Shown piece by piece: positions 1-11,600 of a stretch of DNA of 64,000 nucleotides. The first letter of the stretch is position 1. Every line of letters begins with the position of its first letter. The position numbers were made by a program, and so were the translations under genes. The notes under the pieces were generated by a model. It was not told the origin of the DNA and searched no databases. It saw nothing but the letters and a program-made list of their open reading frames with translations. The stretch comes from Micractinium sp. NFX-FRZ (taxonomy: Eukaryota; Chlorophyta; Trebouxiophyceae; Chlorellales; Chlorellaceae), in NCBI GenBank assembly GCA_029339195.1, contig JAPTJF010000175.1, positions 1-64,000 on the forward strand, read 5' to 3'.

Positions 1-15
1 AGCTCCCAGAGGTCG

Positions 16-85
16 GCGTACGAGCTGTTTCCGTGTGGCGACCTCCCATGTGTGGGAGGTCGGCACACGGAAACAGCTCATACGC
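16..85. repeat. Near-perfect inverted repeat, 33-bp arms, 4-nt loop
   Basis: Positions 16-48 are the reverse complement of 53-85 at 31 of 33 positions, with TGTG (49-52) as loop. The mismatches are a C/A at the 6th and a G/G at the 23rd pair; between them lies an uninterrupted 16-bp stem. It sits upstream of the first exon I can support, so it is probably intronic in the partial gene to its right. It could be a small-RNA precursor, a terminal fragment of a foldback element or a miniature transposon remnant. No target-site duplication can be seen because the window starts too close. Confidence 0.85.
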
Positions 86-318
86 AGAGATGCCCCACCT
101 GTACCAACAGCTCACGCTCATCAACAAGCCCGCCCTTGACCGCCTACAATACCTTTGTGGTATGCATGGGTGGGTGGGTGGTGCCCTGGCAGGGGCAGGG
201 GCAGCTGCTTGGGTGGGAGGCATGCAAAACCTGGCCATCTCCGCACGTGCACCTCTGCCTGTCTTGTACCCTGCACCGCCGTTTGTGTGCCCCGTGACTA
301 CCCTGTCCGCCCATGCAG

Positions 319-1893
319 ACCAGCCCCTGGGCGTGGATGCGAGCACCGGCCCACTGACGCTTTGTTCAACAGGGGAGGTGAGGCTGTTCCTGCTTTCGTG
401 ATCGTGGCAGGGGTGCGGTTGGTTGGGAGGGGTTGGTGGGTGGCCGCGGGTTGCCTGCTGCCTGCCTGCTGCCTGCTGCATGCCTGCTGCCTGCTGCCTG
501 CTGCTCCCTGCTGCTGCTGCCTGCCTGCTCCCTGTTGCTGCTGCCTGCTGCTGCTACGGCGGCGGCGGCAGCGGTGGGGTTGGTGGTGCCGGCCCTACCC
601 CCTCTCCCTCTTTGCCCCTCCCCGCTTGCAGCCCGTGCCGTGCCGGGCTCCGCAGGCGGCGGCGAGCGGGCACCTCCCCCGCTGCACTCTCCCTCTACTG
701 CTGGCCAGCCATGCAGCTTGCCAACTGCCTGGACCGATCACACACAGTTCCGCCAGCTAGGCCGCCCACGCCCCACTCCCCGCGCTCACCAGCACTTCAC
801 CACAGCATGCCCATGCCGTCCATGCAGGGCGGCAGGCATCACCACACCCGACATGCTGGCCTCAGAGCTGGGGGCTGCCCGTGCACATCAGCAGCAGGAG
901 CAGCCCCTGTTTGGGGCTGGAGCTGGCGGCGGCGGCATCGGCGGCGAGGTGGCGCCCTCTGTTGAGCAGGCAGCGAGGGAGGAGCGTGAGACGGGTGAGC
1001 AGCGGCGGCGGCCTTGGTCGTGGTTGGGGGGGGGGGTGTTGCTGGGGTGGTCAACATCATCTTCGTTACACTTCAAGTTCAGCGTGACGAAGCTAGCAGG
1101 ACTCCTGAGGCGGGTGGTGGCTGAGCTGGCAGTTGGGGCGAGCAGGGGCATGGGAGGCGCGGGCGCATGGAGCGGCACACACGATGGGGGGCTTCAGCTG
1201 GGGAGGCGGGCAGGCACCAGGGGTGCCGGCAAACTCTTGGCCCCGTGGCCCCACACTGCTTGCGCCTGCCCTCACACCTGGCTGCAGCGCTGCGCGGCGT
1301 ACCGCTGGCGGGTGTTGCGGAGAAGCCGCACCCGGGGTCAGGTGCGCCTCTGCCCGGCCAGCCAGTCCCGGAAAGGCTGAACCAGCATGGGCCAACAGAG
1401 GATGCTGTGGTATGCTGTGCCAGCGCGTGACACGGCAGCCCGCTGTGGTCTAGGCCTGCTTCGAGGCGTCCCAAGCGGCTTGTGAAGTAAGCACGTTGCT
1501 GTCAGAGCGTCCCGCCTGTAGCCGGCCTGCCACCTCTTGATCTTGCGTACCGTACCTCCATCTCCCTCACCCCCTGACCCCCCCACACACCTAACCCTGC
1601 AACCTGACCCTGCATCGACCAGGTGCCTGCTGCAACTCACCCCACCATCTCTGGTGCCACCACCACCTGCTGTTGCGCTGCCATCACAACCAGCAGCAGG
1701 ACCGGCAGCAGACGCAGGCTGTGGACCACCCTCGCATCACCATCATCACGTCACCCACCCCTCTGCCTTTCCCCCGCTTGAATGGATACCCCACGCAGGC
1801 AGCAGCCGCATCGGCGCGCGCCCAGGGGCCTCGCAGCTGGTGGACCCTCAGACTGAGGCTGAGCTGGCAGCGGCGGGGCTGCCCGGGGCTTGA
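319..1893 (+). CDS. 3' end of an unidentified multi-exon gene (partial)
   Basis: Best-supported exons are the last three: about 632 or 836 to 994 (start unresolved, ends AG-ACG-G before gtgagc), 1288-1341 (ends before gtgcgc) and 1799-1893 (ends TGA). Their phases agree (1, 1, stop). The tail reads ...LRGVPLAGVAEK... then ...SQLVDPQTEAELAAAGLPGA. An earlier exon at 319-377 (QPLGVDASTGPLTLCSTGE) has good splice sites, but its link to the next exon is uncertain. No domain is recognised, and the product begins left of the window. A TGTAA lies about 190 nt after the stop, supporting this as the true 3' end. Gln/Ala-rich low-complexity sequence in the 800-1000 exon resembles disordered tails elsewhere in the window. 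Confidence 0.45.
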
Positions 1894-2662
1894 GGGTGGC
1901 CTGGGTGACGGAGCGGGGCGGTGACTCACGCCGGACTCACGTCGGACGGCGGGCAGGACAGCGGCGCTCCCTCCGATCGGGGAGCACAGGCATGCATGAG
2001 GCTGCACTGTCGTGTGTTACTGCACGAATTCAAGTACCACGGCCTCGTTACACTCCATATCATTGCTGCAGCCGAGGCTGTGTAATGTGGCCCCTTCCTG
2101 GAGCCGCCGCGCCTTGAAGGCTGCGGGACCGCCGGCTCCGCCGCCCACGGACAGTCGTGCCGGCCCACAGGTTCTCCGGCCTGCGCCACGCGGTTCGTGG
2201 CTGCCTTGTGCGCCCATCCGACGCTCAAAACCGCCGGGGGAGAGGCGGACCATGTAGGCAAGGGCTGTTGTAACCCGACCTAGCGGGCCCCCGTCCCACC
2301 AGAGCGCGTGCATACCATACACACCGACACTCCGGGCGCAGTAAAGCGCCCCGCGTACACCGTCAGGGCCACCGTTCGTTCAAGCGGTCACCAGGTTTCC
2401 ACCTGGGTGCACCTCAGCCGGGCCGGGACATGTGCGCCAGCAACACAGGCGCGAGCGACACACTCGACAGCTTATCAGCGCATTGTATTGTGCCTGTGAC
2501 AGGCCAGCCGCACTAGGCTAGTGCTCACAAACGCGGCTTCGAGACGAGCGCCCCCGGGTTGGAGCTTGCAGCCCTTCGGCCAACTGCAAACCACTCAAAC
2601 GCGCACGGAGAGCCCAATGGCAGCCGGGCGCGGCCCGCGGACGCGGCACTAAACAGACCACC
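1894..2662. other. Intergenic: 3' UTR of the left gene and promoter of the LRR kinase
   Basis: No convincing coding sequence. Holds the TGTAA at 2081-2085 and a second TGTAA near 2270. The stretch just before 2663 is the presumed 5' UTR of the receptor kinase; no TATA box is obvious. Confidence 0.5.
2081..2085 (+). terminator. Poly(A) signal TGTAA
   Basis: TGTAA, the green-algal polyadenylation signal, about 190 nt downstream of the stop at 1893. Confidence 0.5.
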
Positions 2663-5600
2663 ATGGCGGCGCGCGCCAGCGGCGCGGGCGACGGCGGCGT
2701 GGCTGCGTGGCACCGCCACAGGGTGGTGCCCACGCTGCTGGCGCTGCTGCTGCTAGCCGGCCCCGCCACCACCGTGGTGATTGAGGCACACGACGGTGAG
2801 CAACAGCGTTGGCAAGCCGCAGCGCATGCGTGCCACACCCCGAGGCCTACCACCACCCTCGGTGCTGAACCTCCCGTCCTGCCGGCGGCCTGGCAGCATA
2901 CGCCCCAGCCTGCGTCAGCTGGGGGCCGCATGCATGTTGCAGATGCGGGTGCTTCAGCCACCCGAGTCATCCTGCTGCATCTCATCAACTGATGCAAGGC
3001 ACACCACCCCTGCCTGCCTGCCTGCAGAGGTGGACACCGAGGTGCTTCTGAAGCTGCGTGAGGTGATGCAGGGCCACCTGGCGCCGCTCATGGCCCGCCT
3101 GCCCGGGTGGACCGTCCTGAACCGCAGCCACCCCTGCAGCTGGACGGGGGTGCAGTGCGAGGAGCGGGAGGCGGCGGAGGGGAAGCCAATTGTGAAGCGG
3201 GTGGTTGGCATGTGAGCTGTGGGGCGGGGAGGGGAGGCGTGGTTGTGCTCGTGTTGGGGAGCGCAAGTTGTTGGGGTGCATAGGAAGGCATTGGTGTGTG
3301 TGTATGTGTGTGTGGCTGGCAACGTGAGGTGCTCCTGCTCTGAGGCAGCCAACCAGCGCATGGCTGGAGTGGTGGTGTGGCGTGAGCTGGGTGGCGGCAA
3401 CATTCGGTGGCCAGCGTGGGCGCGGCCGGCAGTGGCCTGCTCTGCCTTGCTGTGGCCTGCTCTGCTCAGCCCGCTGCAGGCTGCTGCGTGCTGCCACACC
3501 CCCCGCGCCCCTCACCCCGTCCCTCCCCCTGACATGCCCGCCCGCCCGCCCGCCCCGCAGCCGGCTGTGGGCCACGGAGCGCCCCTTGCCCGACCAAATC
3601 CAGGCCTGGGTGAACAAAAGCGACTGGCCTTCCATAGGGGCCATGAAGCACAGCGTCCCGCTGCTGCCCGACCTGTCCCGCCTGCCCTGGCTGGAGCAGC
3701 TGAGGCTGGGGCAGGCGTATGCCCCCTGGGGTGGCCTGCCCGACGGGTGGCTCACGCCCGGCGCCTTCCCCCGCCTCAAACGGTGAGAGGGCGCGGCATG
3801 GGGGAGCGTGGCGGGGCGCCCGCCGATGCAGCCCGCTGGCAAGCATGCCCCCGCCTGTGCTTCTGCGCCCCCCACCCTCATTCCCCGCACCACACGAGCC
3901 TTGCCACACTGGCACAACCCCATCCCCTCCCCCGCCCCCTGCGCGCCACCCCAGGCTGGAGCTCATGGGGACCGGGCTGGGCTCCCCGCTGCCCGACCTG
4001 CAGCCCGGCGTGCTGCCCGCCCTCGAGCAGCTGGACCTCTCGTTCGACGAGGGGCCCACCCCGCTGCCCCCCAGCTGGGGCAGCAGCCCCGAGGTGCTGC
4101 CCGCGCTGCAGGGCCTGCACCTCGCCCTGCGCCTGTCGGGGCAGCTGCCGGCCGAGTGGGGGCGCGGCTTCTGGCAGCTGAGGGAGCTCGAGGTGTCGGA
4201 TGCCGGCTGGCAGAGGCGCAGCGCGGCGGCGGCGAATGCGGCGGAGGCGGAGGAGGCGGCGGAGGAGGGCGGCAGCGGCGGCGGCGGCGGCCTGCCGGCA
4301 GCAGCGGCACAGGAAGGGCCGGCGGCGGGGGGCCGCGCGGCAGGCGCGGCTGCAGCATTGGGGCCGGCACCGCGTGAGGCTGCGGCGGGTGGCGTGCCGG
4401 GGATGCGCCTGCCCAGCGAGTGGGCCGCCGGCTTCCCGGCGCTGCGGGAGGTGGCGCTGAGGGGGCTGGGCGTGGAGGGGCCGCTGCCGCCCGCCTGGCT
4501 GCGCCACTCCGCCTTCCCCCTGCTCTCCACGCTGTGAGTTACTGTGCTGACCTGCGCTGTGTCGTGCTGTGCGCTGCATGGCGGCCCAGGCGGGGGCACT
4601 GGGTGGCACGGGAGCGTGGGCTGCGCTGGGGCCAGCCGGTCAACCAGGAGGGTGCAGCTGTGCTCTCTTGCTGGTCAGCTGCGTATGCAGCTGCAGCACA
4701 CTCGAGTGAGGCTGTGCCAGGCATCCCAGGCCGCACATCGCCACTCGGATGCCCGCCCGCCTGCCACGTCACCGCCAGCCTGCCCCTCCCCCGCTCCCCC
4801 GCTGCCGCCTGCCTGCAGCGACCTGTCGGGCAACCGCCTCACCGGCTCCCTCCCAGACCAGCTGTTTGCTGTGCACACGCTGCTGAGGACCGTGGACGTG
4901 AGTGGCCTGTGTGCGGCATTGGAGGGACGGGCGGGCACAGGGCAGATGGTGGAGAGGGGGAGGAGAGGGGCGGCCGGGTCCTGCTCTTACCAGCCCTGGG
5001 ACTGCCAGTGGGGGGACTAGAGAGAGGGAGTTTAAGAGACACGGCAGGCCTGCCTGCCCCTGCCCCTGCCCCGATGCCCACTGACCCGCACGCCCGCCCC
5101 TCTGGTTTGCCTCCCCCCCCTTGCTCCCCGCAGCTGCACTCCAACAACTTCACCGGCACCCTGCCGGCCGCCTGGGGCACCTCCAAGGTGTGCTTGCTGA
5201 ACGACTGCCCGCCCGCTGCACACATTGCACGTCGTAGCATCGGGGCGCGCCTCGCTGGCAGCGCAGCTAGGAATCATCCCGCGCCCACCGCCTCCACCCC
5301 TTGATTTGAGCCCCGTGTTTGCCCGCTTTGCCTGCTCTTCCGCCCTGCCCTGCCCCTCGCAGCTTGGCCGCCTGCCTGCCGCCCCCCCTCGCGCTGCCCG
5401 CCCTAACCTGCCCTGCACACGGTGCCTGCCTGACGACCCCCGCACCCTCCGCCCTTGACTGGCCCACCTCTCGCTGTGTGCAGGCCCAGCTGCTGCGCCT
5501 CTCCGACAACTCGCTGTCCGGCCCCGCCTTCCCGCCCGCCTGGCTGGAGCCCGCCACCCTGCCCGACCTGGCCCACCTGCACCTGTCGGGCAACCCCGGG

Positions 5601-8600
5601 CTGGGAGGCAGCCTGCCAGACAACCTGCCCTGGCCAAAACTCGCCTCCCTGTGAGCACCGCCGGCTGCCCTGCGTGTGTCTGTTACTGTTCTCATGTGCC
5701 GATGCTTCATGGGGGGGAGAGAGAGGGCACCATGGGGGTGGGGGCGGGGCTCCCAAGGCAGCCCCCTTGCCCCTGCTGCCTCCTCTCGCTGCCTTCCCAT
5801 TGCTCGGCGCGCGTCCCAGGCCCACCCAACCCACTCCTTTCCACCCTGCCCCGTGGTGCAGGCGCCTGGTGGGGACGGGCGTGGAGGGGAGCATCCCACG
5901 CGGCTGGTGCCTGGGCCCGTTCAAGCTCTCCCTGCGGCACATGTGAGGTCTGGGCTGGCTGGGCTGGGTGGCTCTGGCCTGCCTGCAGCTGCGTGTGCCC
6001 GCCTGCGCCCGGGGCGGCTTGCTGTTTGGATTGGTTTTCAATGCACGCGATGTTTTGCTTACTTGGCGACAGTCAAGGGAGCGAGCCTGTGGCTGCGACG
6101 CGCCTCACTTGTGTGCATGCGTGCCCTCCAGCCCGCCTCCCCTCCACATCACCCCCGCCCTGCCCTGCCCCACCCTTCCCCTGTCTGGTGGACCCTCCTG
6201 CCCCTTCACACCTTGTTCTCCTCCAATCTGCCCTCCCTGCCTCCTCACCTTCCTTCCCTCCCCGTCCTTTGACCCTGCCCCTCCACCTGTCTGCCATCCC
6301 CACTCCTTCACCCGCCTCCCCCTCCCCGTCCCTTGACCCTGCCCCTCCAGCTGCCTGCCCTCCCTGCTCCTTCACCCGCCTCCCCCCTGCCTCTCCCCCC
6401 CTGGCCCCCCTCGCCAGGTGGATCCGCGGCACCGCCATCGACCCCACCCTGCCCGAGTGCATCAGCCGGGAAGCGGGCCACCTCTACTTGGATGTGCCCA
6501 CACACACCGCCGCCGCACAGGCGGGGGAGGAGGGCGGCGCTCACGGCGCCAAGCCGGAAGCTGAGGAAGCGCTGGCGGGCGGCGTGCAGCCGGGCAGCCT
6601 GCCACCTGGCATGCTGGTGCGCAACCGACGCGCGGCCGGGCCGGGCGGCAGCAGCAGCGGGGCTGCGCTGGTGGTGGGCCTGGCAGCGGGGCTGGCGGTG
6701 TCGGCGGCGGTGGCGGCCGCGGTGGTGGGGCGTGTTGCCTGGCAGCGCCGGCAGCAGCAGCGCCGGCAGCAGCAGCATGGCGGTGCCTGCAAGGGGTGCA
6801 AGGGGTGCACTGCACGAGCAGCAGCAGCGGCAGCAGCAGCAGCAGCAGCGGCGGGAGAGGAGCAGGCGCGGCACCTGCTGCTTGACACCAGCCACCGCTC
6901 CGACCAGCCGCAGCCTGCGGATGGGCAGCAGGCACGGCATGAAGGGCAGCAGGCACCGCCAGGGGCCTCTGGCAAGTGCTCCGTCGCTTCCGACCATATG
7001 GCAGCCCTGCTGGCCACCTCTCTCGGCGTGCCCACCAGCCAGCCAAGCACGGACAGCGGAGCGCCCAGCGGCAGCAGCAGCGCTGCGCGCACTGCCAGCC
7101 GCAATTCCGCCCGCACCGCTAGCCGCGGCACCGCTCGCACGAATGACAGCGCCGGCAACGTCATTGAGATGTCAGCGCTCGGACCTCTGCCGCCTGGCAT
7201 GACCCACCAGCTGGGAGTCACGCAGCAGGCGCAGCACGCACAGCAGCAGCTGGCGCCACCGCCGGCGATGCCGGCGCAGGAGTGGCAGGCAACGCCTCCG
7301 CAGCAGCAGCAGCAACAACTGCCGCCACCGCAGCAGCAACAGCAACAACTGCCGCCACCGCAGCAGCAACAGCAACAACTGCCGCCACCGCAGCAGCAAC
7401 AGCAGGCACAGCTACAGCCACAGCCACAGTCGCAGCAGGCGCAGCAGCACGTTCAGCCGCAGCAGCAGCCGCAACACCTGCTGCTGCCGCCGCCGCCGCC
7501 GCAGCAGCAACAGCTGCAACCTCAGCAGCAGCAGCAGCAGCAGCAGTCCCTGTTGCCCCAGTCGGCGGCCCGGCAGCCGCCGTCAGCCGTGGCTGGGCAG
7601 CCGGAGCAGTTGCAGCAGCAGCAGCAGCAGCAGATGGCCGTGCAGCCTGGGCAGCCTCAGCAGCAGGCGTCTGTGCAGCCCGGGCAGTTGCAGTTGCAGC
7701 AGCAGCTGCTTCTGCAGCAGCTGGCGGTTCTGCTGAAGCAGCCAGCCACAGGGCAGCAGCAGCTGCTTGTGCAACAGCTGGCGAACCTGCTGAGGCAGCC
7801 TGCGTCAGGGCAGCAGCAGGTGTTGATGCAGCAGCTGGCGGCAGGGCTGCTGCAGCGCACGCTGCAGCAGCAGCCTTTGGCACAGCAGCAGCTGCAACAG
7901 CAACCTCCGCCACAGCAGCCACTACAGCAGCAGCCACTGCAGCAGCAGCAGCAGCAGCCAGTACTGCCAGCACAGCAGGCACCGGTGTGGCCACAGCAGG
8001 CTCAGCAGCAGCAGGCACCGGCGTGGCCACAGCAGGCGCAGCCGCAGCAGGCGCCCGTCATGATGCCCCGGCAGCAGCTGCCGCAGCCGCCTGCACAGCT
8101 GGCCGCGCCATTGCCGCAGCGGCAGCAGGCCCCTGCGCCCACCCCTGCCGAGGACGAGCCGTTGCCGTTCGCCCCGCTGGCGCCCTCCAGCGGTGGCCGC
8201 TCCACTCCCCACTATGCCCGCTCCACTCCCCACTATGCCCGCTCCTCTCCCACAGAGGAAATTGAACCGTACGTGCCCGACCCCCCAGCGATAGGCAGCA
8301 CCAACACCTGGCCCGCCAATCCTTTTGCAGCGGCGGCCGCCGCCGGCAACGGGGGCGCCCCCAGCGCCGCTGCTCCCGTCAACGTGCCGGCCACCTCCGC
8401 TCCTTCAGCGGTGCCTGCGCCCGCCACGCCAGCCGCCGCTGCGTCGGGTCAGCATGCGCAGCAGGCGGGTCGCACCTGGCGCCTGGACAGCACCTCGCTG
8501 CAGGTGTCGCCCAGCCAGCTCAAGGTGGGTGGGCCCTTGCTGCTGCTGCTGCCTTGTAGTAGGGAAGGTGCATCAGGGTCTCGAGGAGGTGGAGGCAGGG

Positions 8601-11600
8601 CGGGTGGGTGGGTGTTGGAGCAGTGCTGTCCCCGTGGGGTGGGCGAGAGGCTCAGGCGGGGCAAGCCGGGGGGCGGCAACGCAAGCGCAAGGTGGGGGGT
8701 GGGGGGGAGGGTTTTGGAGTACTGCTGAGAGTGGCAGTCTGAATGGGAAGGGGGCGGGCGTGCAAGTTGCCTGCAAGATGCCTGGAGCAATGCTGGAGCA
8801 CGTTGAGAGGGGCAGCCGGGGTGCCCCCGGGGGTGCCGCACCCTGCCCCCGCACCCGCCCTCCCAGCTGCCTGCCTGCGCACTCTGTGCTTGCCTCCCAC
8901 TGCTGCCCGCCCACTGCTGGGCCGCGGCCTCATACCCCTGCTGTGCCCCTGCTGTGCCCCTGCTGTGCAGCCCTGCAGGGCGGCTAGGTTATGATGAACA
9001 GATCCACATTACCATTTACCAGTAAAGACCGACTGAGACATGCTTGCCCCTTCCTTGCACCTCCCCCCTGCTGCTGAAGTTCTGCAAGGACGAGCGGGGG
9101 CGGCTGCAAGTGCTGGGCGAAGGCGGGTTTGCGGTCGTCTACCGGGCGACCATGGGCGGCAGAGAGGTCGCTGTCAAGGTGGGTGGGTGCCCGCACATCT
9201 TCAGTGATGCAGGCGTGCAGGCCGGGGGCGGATGCCTCTTGTTTGCTTCCGACGTCGGGAGCATCGGTTTCTGGCGTTGCCTAGCGCTCCGTGGCTATGT
9301 GCGGGTGCTTGCCTTGGCGGGGCGTGCAGCCCCAGAGCGCATAGCTTTGATGCAACCTCCATCTCCTCTTGTTACCTGCAACGCACGCCTTTTCTCTGAC
9401 AAGTTACGTTGTGTAACTTACGCCTCCCATGTCCAACATGTGTATACAGGTGTTTGAGCTGGGTGCGGGCGTGCAGTCTGAGAGCGTGTGGCGCGAGGTG
9501 TCCCTGCTGCGCCACTGCTCGCACGAGCGCATCGTACCCGTGCACGGAGTGGCCATCAAGGGGCAGGTGAGGGGGCCACACTACAAAAACAAACAAAAAC
9601 AAGGACGAGGATCTGGACAGAGCCGGGCATGTTGGGGCGTGGGGGTGTGGCACTGCTCCCTTCCGCGCATTGGCGATGCTCATGCTCACTCTAATGTGCG
9701 CTTGCTGCCTTGCATTGTTGTTCCCCCCGCCTCCCCAGGTGCTCACGATTGCGACGGAGCTTGTCATGTAAAGTCACTGCTCCCTTCCACGCATAACTCG
9801 CACAGGCCTTGCACACATTCAATGACATGTACTTATACTTTACAAAGAAATAACACAACACATGCTGTTGTTCTGCCTCCCCGCCTGCCCCAGGTGCTCA
9901 TGATTGCGATGGAGCTGATGCCGGGTGGCAGCCTGCGAGCCGCGCTGCGCAACCCGGCCACCAAGGAGGCGCTGCGCTGGCAGGCGGGGTGAGCACAGCA
10001 TGCGCAGCGTGGCACGTGCAGGGCAGCATGGCACAGCGTGATACAGCACAGCACCAGTGCGGTGGGAAGTTGCAGGCACTTTTAGCTGCCCGCCCGCTCG
10101 CCTCCTTCCCCCTGCTGACCGGCTGGCCGCTGCCCTCCCCCCGCGCGCCCTGCTGTGCCCTGCTGTGCCCGCAGAGGCCGCCAGGTGGCGATTGACGTGG
10201 CGGAGGGCCTGGTGTACCTGCACAGCGAGCTCAGCGTGATGCACTCCGACCTCAAGTCCAGGTGGGTTATACTTGGTTAAGCTTTGATCGCAATGGGGTA
10301 TGGAGTTGAGGCGGATCGCTACGGGGTGTCCTGTCCTGTGGGCTGCACCGTGACAGCCAGCTCAGCGTGCCGTGGCCCTGACCTCAACACTCGGACCCCA
10401 AGCCCAGGTGCGGTGCCATGCGTGCAGCACAAGCTGCAAACACTGGCAGCGCAACTCCCGGGGTGCAGGACTGTCATCTGCCCCGACTGCTGAAAGCCCA
10501 TTTTGTGTTTTGAGATGACGGCTGAGCCTCCCGCCTGTCCCGGCTCCGACTTGCTGATCAATCAATAAGTTCATTACATTTTGAGTCCACGGGGAGCCAA
10601 TCATGCCCAACACCCCTGCGTGCCTGCCTGCAGCAACGTGCTGCTGACCCAGGGCCTGCGCGCCGCAGTCTCCGACCTGGGGCTGGCCCAGGTGCTCTCC
10701 TTCTCGGCTCGCACCGCGGCGGGGCTCAGCCTGGCGTACGCAGGTGGGCGAGGGGTGGGTTTGGGGCAGTGGGCAATGGGGGCAAGGTGGAGGGGGCAGT
10801 TCCTCGCTTTTTGTGGGCTTCTGCGCAGTGGGCCCCAGCCTCGCCTGCCGCAGGTGGCATGGGTGGGGTGACCTTTCCTCCCACCATTCCACCCCGGCCC
10901 CCCCTTGCGTCCCCCTGCTCCCTACCTTCCCTCAGGCTGCCACCCCTGACCTTCCCCTCCACCCCGCCCCCCCCCCCCACCCCTCTCCCCGCTCTCCGCC
11001 CGCAGCCCCCGAGCAGGTCATGGGCATGCGGTGCGGGCTGGCCGCCGACATCTACTCCCTGGGCATCCTCCTCATAGAGCTGACCACGCAGCAAGTGAGC
11101 GCCAAGCGGGGCGCCTGGCGCCTGCCCTCCGTGCCCCAAGAGTGCTCCCAGGTGAGGCGATAAGGTTGGGTTTAGGGTTTAGGGTAAACCCATAAACCCT
11201 AACCGCATCGGTGAGGCGATGAACTGGGGTGGGATGAGGGCTAGCGGGCGGGGCGGGACGGGACGTGTGTGGATGATGGGTGGTGGGTGAGGGGCGGGCG
11301 TGTTGGCAGGCACGGGGGGCAGGAGGGGGAAGGAGGTGCGGGGAGGGAGGCGCAGTCTGCTTGTGAAGACAGCGTGAGCGGCTGTGTGTGTGGCCTGAGC
11401 GGGGTGGGCAGAGGGGAGGGAGGGCTACTTGGGCCCAGGCCCTCCCCCTCCTCCCTCTGCAAGCCGCCACCGGGCCGGACCCACAGCCTCGGCTTCACTC
11501 CGGGAAGCCTGCCTCTTGACCCAGCCTCCCCACCGCCCCTCCCCTCTGTGCGCCCCCCCACAAGTTTGAATATGTTGAATTCCAGGAAAACAGCTACGCA

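Noticed and set aside
3088..3923. 312-codon reverse frame over the LRR exons
   Set aside because: No splice sites or domain; the + strand carries the recognised LRR cap there.
4200..4380. Reverse-strand Arg/Ala/Pro frames
   Set aside because: Shadow of GC-rich LRR exon 4 (3955-4533), whose + frame has LRR motifs and in-phase splice sites.
7218..8265. Long poly-Ala frames on both strands over 7218-8265
   Set aside because: They are alternative-frame readings of the CAG repeats of the receptor-kinase linker.
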